A stretch of DNA of 64,000 bases from CALMFG01 sp963666035 (GCA_963666035.2 CAXXJI010000016.1:62001-126000); one strand, 5' to 3'; positions 50,317 through 59,799 are shown, numbered from the stretch's first letter. Numbers and translations: made by a program. The notes: generated by a model not told the origin, from the sequence alone.

Positions 50317-52737
50317 ATGCCTGCAAAAAAAACGGGGTCTAAAACGAGTACTAACGGAAAGAAAACAACGCGGAAAAAACCAGCAAAAAAACAGACGCAT
50401 CCACTGGTCAAAGAGTTTAAAGGCGTTATCCTGATTGCTGTGGCGGTTGCACTGGCGATTGCGATCTATTCGGACGGTATGGGGATGGCGGGGGATTTTA
50501 TTAAAAGCCTGATGCTGGGGCTGACCGGTGTGTTTGCCTATGCGCTGGCGCCGCTTCTTTTCATCATCGGTGTGTTTATGATCGCCGATTTTAAGTCAAA
50601 TGCGTTTGCCAATCTGACTGGTTTCTATATTGCAGGCGGTGTTTCGCTGGTTTCCCTTTTGCACACCATCTCATTTGGCTCGCTGGATTTAACACAAAAA
50701 TATTTTGCGTTTATCGCGCAATCCTATCGCGCGGGGGCCAAGCTGAATTTTGGCGGCGGGGCCGTCGGGGCGCTGCTCAGCCATCCCATCAATTTTCTAA
50801 TGGGCAAAACGGGATGCTATCTGATATTTATTCTGGGGCTTTTGCTTTCTTTGATGGTCATCACCAACTTTTCGATCAAAGCGATGGTGAAAAACTTAAA
50901 AGCCGCCGGTGTACAGGCCAGACAGAACATACAGCAAAAACGCGCAAATCGTCCGGAAACGGCAAGACGGGACGTGGCGCCAAAGCCAAGGAACACCGTA
51001 TCAGGGGTGGACACAAAGCAAAAGAAAAAAGAGATGTTTGTTTTTGAAGCGACGGGTAATGCGGTGGGACAGGACGGCGAGCTGGATGAGATTGACCGTA
51101 TCTCCACGCGCGTGAAAAAAGGAAAACGCCCAGTCGTGGTGCCCGAAACAATTGAAGACGAATACACGGCTGGAGACGATACGCAAAGAAGGCCGATTAA
51201 GATTACCGATATGTACGACGCAAGCGAAGCGGAAAGCACTGACCGGCCGGAGACAACCGAACAGGCGCTGGACGAAGGGCTTGAGGACATTGAGCCGTAC
51301 GTCAAGCCGCCGTATGCGCTTTTGAATGCGCCGCCTGCCAAACGCGGGAAAAGCGGCGGGGAAACCAAACTGCGTGAACAGGCGCATGTGCTGGAGGAAA
51401 CCTTACGCTCGTTTAACCTCGAAGCGAATGTGGTCAATATCTGCCGCGGACCGGTGGTGACCCGTTTTGAAGTGGTGCCGGCTCCGGGCGTGCGGGTGTC
51501 TCGCATCGTCAGTCTGGCCGATGATATTGCGCTGAATCTGGCGGCACAGAGCATTCGAATCGAAGCGCCGATACCTGGACGTGCGGCGATCGGCATTGAA
51601 GTGCCGAACGATGAACTCTCGACCGTTTATTTGAAAGAACTCATCGATTCATCCGAATTTAGAAATACACAGAGCTATCTAACCTTTGGACTTGGCAAGG
51701 ATATCACCGGCAAAAAGATTTTTGCAGACATCGCCAAGATGCCCCACCTTCTGGTGGCCGGCGCGACCGGCGCGGGCAAATCGGTCTGTATCAACAGCAT
51801 CATCATGAGCGTGCTCTACAACGCCGCGCCTGAGGATGTGCGCATGATACTCATCGACCCCAAGGTGGTGGAGCTTTCGGTGTTCAATGATATACCGCAT
51901 CTGTTGGTACCGGTGGTAACTGACCCTAAAAAAGCGGCCAGCGCCGTGACATGGGCGGTGGTTGAGATGCAGCGGCGCTATCAGGTGCTGGCGGCGGATG
52001 GCAGCCGGAATATCGACGAATATAACGATAAAGCGTTTGCCGAGGGCGAAAAGAAAATGCCGAAAATCATCGTGGTCATCGATGAACTCGCCGACCTGAT
52101 GAAAGTATCGGCCAGAGAGCTGGAGGATGCGATTTACCGTATCGCACAGTTGGGCAGAGCCTGCGGTATCCACTTGATTTTAGCCACCCAGCGGCCGTCG
52201 GTGGATGTCATCACCGGTACCATCAAAGCCAATATCCCGTCCCGTATCGCGTTTGCGGTTTCTTCGCACACCGACTCGCGTACCATCATCGATATCGGCG
52301 GCGCGGAAAAACTGCTGGGACGCGGCGATATGCTGTTTTATCCGGCAGGTAAGGATCAGCCGGTGCGTGTGCAGGGCTGCTTTGTCACCAATTCCGAGGT
52401 CAACGCCGTATCCGAATTTTTAAAGTCGGAAAAATCAAACCGTTATGATAAAGCGGCGGTGGAGGGCATCAAAAACGGTACGGTGAGCGAATCCGAAAAC
52501 GGCGGTCAAAGCGATGAGGCGGACGAACTTCTGCCAAAAGCGGTTGAAATTGTTTTGGAGTATGAGCAAGCCTCCATCTCCATGCTGCAAAGGCGTCTGC
52601 GTGTCGGTTATGCCAGAGCTGCGCGGTTGATTGACGAGATGGAAGTGCGGGGCATCGTCTCGCGGTCCGAAGGGCCGAAACCCCGGCAGGTTTTGATCGG
52701 CTGGGAACAGTACAACGATATGTTTAAAGGAAATTAA
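50317..52737 (+). CDS. ftsK: DNA translocase FtsK/SpoIIIE
   Basis: An 806-residue DNA pump that clears chromosomes from the closing septum or moves them into the spore. A lysine-rich start precedes four membrane segments (about 32-190). A variable linker leads to the motor, with Walker A GATGAGKSVCINS near residue 487 and Walker B IIVVIDELADLM, then LATQRPSVDVITG. The C-terminal gamma domain (YEQASISMLQRRLRVGYARAARLIDEM) reads DNA polarity. From sequence alone, SpoIIIE and FtsK/SftA-type roles cannot be separated. The rimO pseudogene follows directly. Confidence 0.95.
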   Translation: MPAKKTGSKTSTNGKKTTRKKPAKKQTHPLVKEFKGVILIAVAVALAIAIYSDGMGMAGDFIKSLMLGLTGVFAYALAPLLFIIGVFMIADFKSNAFANLTGFYIAGGVSLVSLLHTISFGSLDLTQKYFAFIAQSYRAGAKLNFGGGAVGALLSHPINFLMGKTGCYLIFILGLLLSLMVITNFSIKAMVKNLKAAGVQARQNIQQKRANRPETARRDVAPKPRNTVSGVDTKQKKKEMFVFEATGNAVGQDGELDEIDRISTRVKKGKRPVVVPETIEDEYTAGDDTQRRPIKITDMYDASEAESTDRPETTEQALDEGLEDIEPYVKPPYALLNAPPAKRGKSGGETKLREQAHVLEETLRSFNLEANVVNICRGPVVTRFEVVPAPGVRVSRIVSLADDIALNLAAQSIRIEAPIPGRAAIGIEVPNDELSTVYLKELIDSSEFRNTQSYLTFGLGKDITGKKIFADIAKMPHLLVAGATGAGKSVCINSIIMSVLYNAAPEDVRMILIDPKVVELSVFNDIPHLLVPVVTDPKKAASAVTWAVVEMQRRYQVLAADGSRNIDEYNDKAFAEGEKKMPKIIVVIDELADLMKVSARELEDAIYRIAQLGRACGIHLILATQRPSVDVITGTIKANIPSRIAFAVSSHTDSRTIIDIGGAEKLLGRGDMLFYPAGKDQPVRVQGCFVTNSEVNAVSEFLKSEKSNRYDKAAVEGIKNGTVSESENGGQSDEADELLPKAVEIVLEYEQASISMLQRRLRVGYARAARLIDEMEVRGIVSRSEGPKPRQVLIGWEQYNDMFKGN

Positions 52738-52742
52738 AGAAA

Positions 52743-54097
52743 ATAGATAATCAGAAAAATAAAGAAGAAAAAAAACCAATTGTCGGAATTATCTCCTTGG
52801 GGTGCGCCAAAAACACGGTGGATACCGAGATGATGATGGGCATATTAGAACGCGCGGGATATGGTTTTACGTCCGATCCGGAAGAAGCGGATGTCATGAT
52901 CGTCAATACTTGTGGGTTTATTAATGACGCTAAAAAGGAATCGATTGATACGATTTTGAGACCGCGCAGATGAAGCAAAGTGCGGGGCTTAAGGGTGTCA
53001 TCGTGACCGGATGTCTTTCCAAGCGATACAAAGATGTGTTGTTTGATGAAATCCCTGAAGCGGATGTATTCCTTGGCACCGAGAATTACCACGAAATCGT
53101 AAAGGCAGTGGAGGCCGCGTACCGCGGTGAACGAAAAACCTTTTTTGAAAATGAAGACATCGACTATGTCAGTGAAGAACGGGTGCTGACCACCTATCCG
53201 CACAGCGCGTATATCAAGATCGCCGAAGGGTGTGATAACCGTTGTGCCTACTGCGCCATCCCGATGATCCGCGGGAATTACCGAAGTCGGACGATGGAGA
53301 GCATCGTGAGCGAGGCCAAGATTCTGGTCGGTATGGGTGTTAAAGAGATCACGCTGATTGCACAGGACACCACCTACTATGGGATGGATATCTATGGACA
53401 GACAAAACTGGCTGAACTCTTAAAACAGGTGTCGGCTGTGGCGGGCGTTCAGTGGCTTCGGGTGCTGTACAGCTACCCCGAACGCATCACGGACGAACTT
53501 TCGGATGTGATATACCATACGCCGAATATTGTGAATTATCTGGATATGCCGATTCAGCATTTCAGCGATTCGGTTTTAAAGGCGATGAACCGCAAGAGCA
53601 GCTATGCTTCGGTGATGGCGTTGCTCAAAAAGATTCGGACGCAGTATCCGGACATGATTTTAAGAACTACGCTGTTGGTGGGCTTCCCCGGTGAGACTAA
53701 AAAGGATTTTGAGTTGCTGCTCGCCAGCGTCAAAGAAACCGGGTTTGATCGGCTGGGATGCTTTGCTTTTTCCAAAGAGGAAGGAACCAAAGCGTTTGGC
53801 ATGCCCGAAACGGTCAGCGAGAAGGAAAAGGAAAGACGCAAAGAAAAAGTGATGGCCGTGCAGTCCGATATTTCGCTGAAGAAGAATCAGGCGAAGATCG
53901 GGATCACCTATTCGGTGCTGATCGACGAATACGATGCGGATATCTTTATGTATATCGCAAGGTCCGCTGAGTGCGCGCCAGAATCGGATGGGAAGATTTA
54001 CGTGTCATCACCGGAACCGCTGAAAATCGGTGAGTTTTATGATGTGACCATCACCAACGCGGAATATCATGACCTGATGGGAGAGATTAAAGAATAG
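52743..54097 (+). pseudogene. rimO: RimO, ribosomal protein S12 methylthiotransferase, frameshifted
   Basis: RimO is a radical SAM enzyme that methylthiolates an aspartate of ribosomal protein S12. Two reading frames together encode it. The first (52743-52958) has IISLGCAKNTVDTEMMMG and VMIVNTCGFINDAKKES, holding two of three N-terminal cluster cysteines. Near 52958 one G is missing (TTTTGAGACC where TTTTGGAGACC is expected) and the frame stops at 52971. The second frame (52970-54097) continues TAQMKQSAGLKGVIVTGC, the radical SAM site CDNRCAYC and a TRAM end. No ATG, GTG or TTG start is in frame; ATA 52743 stands where a start is expected. Mutation or sequence error are both possible. Confidence 0.85.
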
Positions 54098-54640
54098 ATG
54101 AATACTGCAAACATACTGACATCCATACGCATTTTGCTGGTACCCGTTTTTATCTTGTTTTTTTACTTGAAGATACCGAGCGCAACCGTCTATGCGCTGA
54201 TCATATTTATTGTAGCTTCATTGACTGACTTGGTGGACGGGATGGTCGCCCGAAAATATAATCAGGTGACCGACTTTGGCAAGTTTATGGATCCTATCGC
54301 GGATAAACTTTTGGTGCTGGCGGGCATCATCATGCTGATGAGTGTTGCTAAAGTCCATCCAATCATCGCGTTTGTTCTGATCGGCCGCGAGATGATTATG
54401 AGCGGGTTTAGATTGGTGGCGGCGGCCAAAGGGCAAGTGATGGCGGCGGGTTTTTTGGGCAAAATCAAGACAGTGACGCAATTTATCGCTATCTGTGTCC
54501 TTTTGATTGTGGAGTTGCTGCCAAAAGTATTCTATTATTTTGGATACGCGATGCTGTACATCAGCGTGGTGTTTTCGGTTTGGTCATGCGTGGATTATAT
54601 CGTCAAAAATCGCAGTGCGTTGGATTTAAGAAATTTATAA
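54098..54640 (+). CDS. pgsA: CDP-diacylglycerol--glycerol-3-phosphate 3-phosphatidyltransferase
   Basis: PgsA makes phosphatidylglycerol phosphate, the first committed step of phosphatidylglycerol synthesis, in the membrane. The 180-residue protein has the CDP-alcohol phosphotransferase motif spread over LTDLVDGMVARKYNQVTDFG and KFMDPIADK, with all aspartates present, and four or five membrane segments. It starts on the base after the rimO stop codon, so translation may depend on ribosomes ending rimO; the rimO frameshift could therefore lower it. Confidence 0.94.
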   Translation: MNTANILTSIRILLVPVFILFFYLKIPSATVYALIIFIVASLTDLVDGMVARKYNQVTDFGKFMDPIADKLLVLAGIIMLMSVAKVHPIIAFVLIGREMIMSGFRLVAAAKGQVMAAGFLGKIKTVTQFIAICVLLIVELLPKVFYYFGYAMLYISVVFSVWSCVDYIVKNRSALDLRNL

Positions 54641-54647
54641 ATAGTGC

Positions 54648-54691
54648 TTGCAAAAAGTGCGAACATATAGTACTATAAAAACAGATGTTCG
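54648..54691 (+). promoter_or_regulatory. recA promoter with two LexA-like boxes
   Basis: TTGCAA (54648-54653), 17-base spacer and TACTAT (54671-54676). The site AAAACAGATGTTCG (54678-54691) matches the Bacillus LexA/DinR box CGAACRNRYGTTYG at 12 of 14 positions, over the start of transcription. CGAACATATAGTAC (54660-54673) matches 10 of 14, inside the spacer. Both outer half-sites are perfect (CGAAC and GTTCG). Confidence 0.6.
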
Positions 54692-54716
54692 CAGTTTATT
54701 CGATGAGGAGAAAAAT

Positions 54717-55781
54717 ATGGACAACAACAAGAGTAAGGCGCTTGATTTGGCGCTGGCACAGATAGAAAAGCAGTTTGGCAAAGGCGCTATTATGAAACTG
54801 GGTGAAGAAGAGGGCGTCAATGTCTCAGTCATCCCGACCGGATGCTTGGAGCTGGATATCGCGCTCGGCGTCGGTGGCGTGCCTCGCGGACGCGTAGTGG
54901 AACTGTACGGGCCTGAAAGTTCGGGCAAGACCACAGTGGCACTGCATATGATTGCCTCAGCGCAAAGCTTGGGCGGTGCGGCGGCGTTTATCGACGCTGA
55001 ACACGCGCTGGATCCGAAATACGCCAAAGCCCTTGGCGTGGATATCGACAACCTCTATGTTTCTCAGCCGGATACCGGCGAACAGGCTTTGGAGATTACC
55101 GAGATGCTGATCCGTTCGGGTGCGCTGGATATTGTGGTCATCGACTCGGTGGCGGCGCTGGTGCCCAAAGCCGAAATTGACGGCGAGATGGGGGATACCC
55201 ATGTGGCCTTGCAGGCACGACTGATGAGCCAGGCGCTTCGGAAACTTGCCGGCGTCCTCAACAAATCCAATACCGTAGCGGTGTTTATCAATCAGCTGCG
55301 TGAAAAAGTGGGCGTGATGTTTGGCAATCCCGAAACAACGCCGGGCGGCAGAGCGCTGAAGTTCTATTCATCGGTGCGGCTGGATGTGCGAAGGATTGAA
55401 ACCTTAAAGAACGGCACCGAGATGGTGGGCAATCGTACCCGCGTCAAAGTGGTCAAAAATAAAGTAGCGCCGCCTTTTAAGCAGGCGGAATTCGATATCA
55501 TCTACGGCGAAGGTATTTCATATCAAAGCTCCCTGATTTCGCTGGGTGTGGAATGCGGGCTGATCGATAAAGCGGGTGCATGGCTTTCCTACAACAACGA
55601 GCGAATCGGGCAGGGCAGAGATAACGCGCGTAAATACTTAATTGAAAATCCCAAAATCGCGGCCGAGTTGAAAACTAAGATTTTGGACGAATACGGACTC
55701 GGTGAAAAGAAGGATGATGCCAAGCCCAAGGCAAAAGCAAAATCGGCAAGTGAGGATGATTCCGCTGGGTCGGACGACTAA
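54717..55781 (+). CDS. recA: Recombinase RecA
   Basis: RecA forms filaments on single-stranded DNA, drives strand exchange and triggers LexA self-cleavage. The 354-residue protein begins with the family-typical ALDLALAQIEKQFGKGAIMK, has Walker A GPESSGKTT, the block VVIDSVAALVPKAEIDGEMG and the loop INQLREKVGVMFGNPETTPG, and ends in a lysine-rich then acidic tail. An upstream TTG at 54648 overlaps the promoter; ATG 54717, with GAGGAG eight bases upstream, is the start. A terminator follows. Confidence 0.97.
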   Translation: MDNNKSKALDLALAQIEKQFGKGAIMKLGEEEGVNVSVIPTGCLELDIALGVGGVPRGRVVELYGPESSGKTTVALHMIASAQSLGGAAAFIDAEHALDPKYAKALGVDIDNLYVSQPDTGEQALEITEMLIRSGALDIVVIDSVAALVPKAEIDGEMGDTHVALQARLMSQALRKLAGVLNKSNTVAVFINQLREKVGVMFGNPETTPGGRALKFYSSVRLDVRRIETLKNGTEMVGNRTRVKVVKNKVAPPFKQAEFDIIYGEGISYQSSLISLGVECGLIDKAGAWLSYNNERIGQGRDNARKYLIENPKIAAELKTKILDEYGLGEKKDDAKPKAKAKSASEDDSAGSDD

Positions 55782-55794
55782 AAAGAGATTAAAA

Positions 55795-55815
55795 AGGCCG
55801 GAGACGGTCTTTTTT
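55795..55815 (+). terminator. Terminator of recA
   Basis: GGCCG, loop GAGA, CGGTC (one G-T pair) and six T. Confidence 0.75.
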
Positions 55816-55863
55816 GCATAAAAAACCAGTTGTGAATAAATTTTTACGTTTAAACCCTACCCC

Positions 55864-55892
55864 TTGAAAGCGTTTTGGATATATAATATAAT
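55864..55892 (+). promoter_or_regulatory. OLE RNA promoter
   Basis: TTGAAA, 17-base spacer and consensus TATAAT (55887-55892), a few bases before the terminal stem of the large RNA. A second TATAAT overlaps at 55882. Confidence 0.7.
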
Positions 55893-55895
55893 CCA

Positions 55896-56483
55896 TTACG
55901 GTGGTGCAGTATTCTAGTCGGTACGCACATCTTCGAAGACGGGGCTAAAAATCCGTTAAAGAGCACATCGATGAAGTCCCTTGTGTTGGCAGCTGACGCC
56001 CAGTCGGGTGCTGATGCTGGGGGTTAAGGTTGAAGGGCGATCTGCAATGGCATGCAGGCGTTGACCCAGCTTCCGTGGAGGGCCCAAGAGGGTGGTCTTT
56101 TTTGATTACTGCTTGGGTTAAACCTGTTATGTGGCCAAACGCTATGTACAGAGTAGCTTGCCTTGAGTGGATTAGGTGGATTTCGGATTACACGCGGTCG
56201 TAAGTAGTGGCCATACTGGACATGCGTGATTGCTGATTGAAACCTAGTGCTGCAAAAGAGGATAGAAGATGTGGTAGTGCTGTCGAGGAAAGCTCCTAGA
56301 CTGTATACCAGGTATGTTGGGGATTATAGTGTGGTCTTAATGGTAATCCGGTCACGCGTGCGGTAACGCCGCGTAGTGTGTTTTAATGGGAAACCGCTCT
56401 TTTCGGCGACGAGGAGTCACGCACTGAGAAATTCTACCGGACCTATGCTGCAAGGTTTACCCTTCGTGCTACCACCGTATTAT
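55896..56483 (+). ncRNA. ole: OLE RNA (ornate, large, extremophilic)
   Basis: A 590-base stretch without any sensible reading frame but with strong RNA character. Its ends pair perfectly: TACGGTGGT at 55897-55905 and ACCACCGTA at 56471-56479. Many GNRA-like loops and short stems lie between, for example GGTAACGCC at 56363-56371. Three facts support OLE: the length (about 600 bases), an oapA gene 16 bases downstream, and the following dxs, tlyA, nadK, argR and recN, the known OLE neighbourhood. OLE with OapA forms a membrane ribonucleoprotein linked to magnesium, cold and ethanol stress. The RNA was not folded computationally. Confidence 0.9.
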
Positions 56484-56498
56484 TAAAAAATTAGGTAG

Positions 56499-57071
56499 AT
56501 GACTTTGGCGGATACAGGAAAGAAAACGAAACAGATCAAGAATTGGGCACTGAAAATTTTCTTTATTTCCTTTCTGCTGGCAGTTGTCTTTAGTGTGGTT
56601 GCGGAGTATTTCACCCAAGGGTTATCCATCTTCGCAGCTTTTTTTATTTTGATTTTTATCGTGCTTTTGGGCGTGGTGGCCGATGTGGTCGGGGTGGCCT
56701 TTGCCACATGTGACCAGCAGCCGTTTATTGCCATGTCCGCCAAGCGCATCCCAAATGCGCGTGCGGCGCTGGATCTTTTAAAAAATGCGGATATTGTCTC
56801 CAATTTTTGCAATGATGTGATCGGCGACATCTGCGGTATCGTTTCGGGTGCTGCCGGTGCAGCGATTGCGCTGAAAGTTGTGACCGAAATGGCCTCCGAA
56901 GCCCAGCCTTTTGCGGAGAGTGCGGTTGCCATTGGCCTTTCTTCGCTGATTGCGGCTTCCACCGTAGCGGGCAAAGCGATCGGCAAGACCATTGCGATGA
57001 AAAAAAATCGCGAGATTGTTTCGATGATCGGTTCGGTGATGGTGTTTTTTAAAGGCAAAGATAAGGTTTAA
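56499..57071 (+). CDS. oapA: OLE-associated membrane protein OapA
   Basis: A 190-residue protein with about four membrane segments (about 18-36, 42-68, 112-128 and 148-164) and the DxxxD motif DVIGD at 106-110, a feature reported for OapA. OapA binds OLE RNA and holds it at the membrane. Basic residues (GKKTKQIK at the start, KKNR and KGKDK near the end) could contact RNA. Start uncertain: ATG 56499 has only a weak AGG three bases upstream, while TTG 56505 has better spacing. It follows the OLE gene by about 16 bases. Confidence 0.9.
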   Translation: MTLADTGKKTKQIKNWALKIFFISFLLAVVFSVVAEYFTQGLSIFAAFFILIFIVLLGVVADVVGVAFATCDQQPFIAMSAKRIPNARAALDLLKNADIVSNFCNDVIGDICGIVSGAAGAAIALKVVTEMASEAQPFAESAVAIGLSSLIAASTVAGKAIGKTIAMKKNREIVSMIGSVMVFFKGKDKV

Positions 57072-57151
57072 GTATTTTTTAATAAGGTGTATGATAGAAA
57101 AGCAAATAATTATATGATGCTTTTTTTATTTTGATTATTGAAGGGAACAAC

Positions 57152-58993
57152 ATGACAAAAATTATCGACGGCATCAACAGCCCTAGCGATATCAAGGGCT
57201 TAACCATAAAGCAGTTGGAAGGTTTGGCGAAAGAGATTCGCGAGTTTATTATCGCATCGGTCAACGAGACTGGCGGGCATTTGGCGTCCTCGCTCGGCAT
57301 GGTGGATGTCACGCTTGCGCTCCATACCGTGTTTGACTCACCCACAGATAAGATTGTTTTTGACGTAGGACATCAGGCATATGCGCACAAGATACTCACA
57401 GGGAGAAAGGACCAGTTTGGTTCCCTTCGCCAGTACGGCGGGCTTTCGGGTTTTTTAAAGCCCCATGAAAGCGAGCACGATATCTTCGCCGCGGGACATT
57501 GTTCCACATCCATCTCGGCGGGCGTGGGCATCGCGCGGGCCAGAGACTTGGCGGGCGATGATTATTCGGTGATCAGCGTGATCGGAGACGGGGCGCTCAC
57601 CGGCGGCATGGCCTTTGAAGCGCTCAACGACGCGGGACAGGCCAAGCATAAATTTATTATCGTACTCAATGATAATGCGATGAGCATTGCGGAAAATGTA
57701 GGTGCGATTCATACCTACTTCGGCGGACTGCGTTCGCGGGCGGGCTATATTCGTTTCAAACGCGGGTTTGCAAATTTGCTTAAAAAAATTCCACTGATCG
57801 GTAATTTTCTGTATCGTTTTTTTGACGGCTTAAAACGCAGGATTAAATACCTGTTTGTGCGCGGCGTTTTATTTGAGGAACTGGGCTTCACTTACATCGG
57901 TGTGGTGGACGGGCACAATATATCGCACGTCATCAAGGCACTTAAAAAAGCCAAGCGTGCGGACAAACCGGTGGTGGTGCATGTGCATACCACCAAAGGG
58001 AAGGGCTACGCGCCTGCCGAAGCGGATCCGGAAAAATACCATGGCGTATCCGGCTGTTTGGGCATAGTGCCTAAAACCAAGGTGCCCAGCAATTCGGAGG
58101 TTTTCGGAAAAAAGATTTTGGAATTAGCCAAAACCAATGAAAAAATTGTCACCATCTCGGCTGCGATGCCCAAGGGTACGGGGCTGGACGTCTTTAAAGA
58201 AGCGTTCCCCGACCGATTTTTTGATGTCGGCATTGCCGAACAGCACGGCGTCACCATGAGTGCCGGCATGGCGGCGCAGGGCTACACCCCTGTGTTTGCC
58301 GTTTACAGCAGTTTTCTGCAGCGCGCCTACGATCAGGTACTCCATGATGTCTGCCTTCAGAATCTGCCGGTGATCTTTGCGGTGGATCGTGCCGGGCTTG
58401 TGGGGGATGATGGCGAGACGCATCACGGGGTGTTTGATATCTCCTATCTATCACATATGCCGAATATGACTATTTTAGCGCCCAGCAACCGCGAGGAACT
58501 GGAATATATGATTGAGTATGCGGTGGGCTTAAAAGCGCCGGTGGTTATACGCTATCCGCGCGGCAGCTTTGGGCGGGATAAAGACGGCCCGATCCGCACT
58601 GTGCTGGAATGGGAAGTCATTGAGCCTGCGATGAAAACCACGGTGATCGCGTGCGGCGCGCATGTGGATACCGCACTTCAGGCGCTGGAAGCTTCAGAAA
58701 AACCTTTTGGTCTTTATAACGCCAGAGCCATTAAACCTTTGGATGCAAAAACACTGGATATGATTGCAAAAACAGCGGATACGATCATTGTGATTGAGGA
58801 TAATGCGATGATTGGCGGCTTGGGTTCTTTGATTGAGGATTACTATGCCAAAAAGAATATCAATCAGCATATCGTCAAAATGGGTATTCCCGACGAATTT
58901 ATCACACATGGCAGCATCGAGCGGCTGAATCAAGAGATTGGTCTGACGTCAGAAAACCTGTTAAAAAAGGTGGCGGAGCATGGCGGAAAGTAA
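57152..58993 (+). CDS. dxs: 1-deoxy-D-xylulose-5-phosphate synthase
   Basis: DXS joins pyruvate and glyceraldehyde 3-phosphate, the first step of the MEP isoprenoid pathway, with thiamine pyrophosphate. The 613-residue protein has GGHLASSLGMVDVTLALH, the TPP-binding GDGALTGGMAFEALND with a later NDNAMSIAENVG, and DRAGLVGDDGETHHGVFD. ATG 57152 follows AAGGGA closely; an upstream TTG-type start at 57131 is unlikely. It overlaps tlyA by 14 bases. Thiamine uptake by thiT (6752) would feed its cofactor. Confidence 0.96.
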   Translation: MTKIIDGINSPSDIKGLTIKQLEGLAKEIREFIIASVNETGGHLASSLGMVDVTLALHTVFDSPTDKIVFDVGHQAYAHKILTGRKDQFGSLRQYGGLSGFLKPHESEHDIFAAGHCSTSISAGVGIARARDLAGDDYSVISVIGDGALTGGMAFEALNDAGQAKHKFIIVLNDNAMSIAENVGAIHTYFGGLRSRAGYIRFKRGFANLLKKIPLIGNFLYRFFDGLKRRIKYLFVRGVLFEELGFTYIGVVDGHNISHVIKALKKAKRADKPVVVHVHTTKGKGYAPAEADPEKYHGVSGCLGIVPKTKVPSNSEVFGKKILELAKTNEKIVTISAAMPKGTGLDVFKEAFPDRFFDVGIAEQHGVTMSAGMAAQGYTPVFAVYSSFLQRAYDQVLHDVCLQNLPVIFAVDRAGLVGDDGETHHGVFDISYLSHMPNMTILAPSNREELEYMIEYAVGLKAPVVIRYPRGSFGRDKDGPIRTVLEWEVIEPAMKTTVIACGAHVDTALQALEASEKPFGLYNARAIKPLDAKTLDMIAKTADTIIVIEDNAMIGGLGSLIEDYYAKKNINQHIVKMGIPDEFITHGSIERLNQEIGLTSENLLKKVAEHGGK

Positions 58994-59777
58994 AATCCGT
59001 ATTGATATGGCACTGACCGAAAGCGGGATGGCGCAGAGCCGAGAAGAAGCCAAGCGGATGGTGCTGGCTGGGTGCGTGTTTGCGGACGGCGAACGCATCA
59101 GCAAAGCATCGCAAGGCGTGGCGCCCAACTGCCAAATTGAAGTGAAGGGTTTCGAAAAGGAATTTGTCAGCAGGGGCGGGTACAAGCTGAAAAAAGCGAT
59201 CCAGGTGTTTGGGGTTAGACTGACCGGTCTAGTCTGTGCCGATATCGGGGCGAGTACCGGCGGGTTTACCGACTGTATGCTGCAAAACGAGGCAAAGCGT
59301 GTGTTTGCGGTGGATACCGGATATGGTCAATTGGACTGGAAAGTACGCAGTGACGCTCGGGTTACGCCCATGGAGCGATTTAACGCGCGGTATCTTGAAA
59401 GCGATTCGCTGGAAGAACCGGTTGATTTTGCGGCGATCGATGTATCGTTTATCTCACTCAGCCTGATTCTGCCGGCGGTGAAAAAAATATTAAAGCCGAA
59501 CGGCGAAGTAGTGTGCCTGATTAAACCGCAGTTTGAAGCCGGACGTGAACATGTCGGAAAAAAAGGTGTGGTACGTGATAAGGCAGTACATGTTTCGGTC
59601 ATCCAAAACGTCACCGCGTATGCCAAAGAGAGCGGCTTTTTGATACAGGGACTGGATTTTTCGCCCATCAAGGGTCCAAACGGAAATATCGAGTATCTTT
59701 TATATCTTGTCCGCGAGGGTAATGACGCCGAAACCGATATCATTTCGGTCGTGAATACGGCCTGGTCACATTTATAA
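58980..59777 (+). CDS. tlyA: TlyA family rRNA (cytidine-2'-O)-methyltransferase
   Basis: A 265-residue protein with an N-terminal S4 RNA-binding domain (RIDMALTESGMAQSREEAKR) and a FtsJ-like methyltransferase domain with the SAM site ADIGASTGGFTDCML and AIDVSFISLSLILPA. Homologues methylate 16S and 23S rRNA cytidines at the ribosomal interface. The start overlaps the end of dxs by 14 bases, so the two are translationally coupled. Confidence 0.94.
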   Translation: MAESKIRIDMALTESGMAQSREEAKRMVLAGCVFADGERISKASQGVAPNCQIEVKGFEKEFVSRGGYKLKKAIQVFGVRLTGLVCADIGASTGGFTDCMLQNEAKRVFAVDTGYGQLDWKVRSDARVTPMERFNARYLESDSLEEPVDFAAIDVSFISLSLILPAVKKILKPNGEVVCLIKPQFEAGREHVGKKGVVRDKAVHVSVIQNVTAYAKESGFLIQGLDFSPIKGPNGNIEYLLYLVREGNDAETDIISVVNTAWSHL

Positions 59778-59799
59778 CCTATGAATGTGCGTTTTTTTT

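Noticed and set aside
52940..52980. Programmed ribosomal frameshift in rimO
   Set aside because: The junction ACG ATT TTG AGA is not a classical slippery heptamer, no clear stimulatory stem follows and RimO is not known to use frameshifting; the missing start codon also argues for damage.
54648..54716. Longer RecA start at TTG 54648
   Set aside because: It would place the promoter and LexA-like sites inside the gene; ATG 54717 has a strong GAGGAG and gives the usual RecA N terminus.
55896..56483. RNase P RNA, because of GAGGAAAG at about 56287
   Set aside because: The universal RNase P partner motif ACAGAA is not present in the right place, the length is too great, and the downstream oapA and gene order fit OLE RNA.
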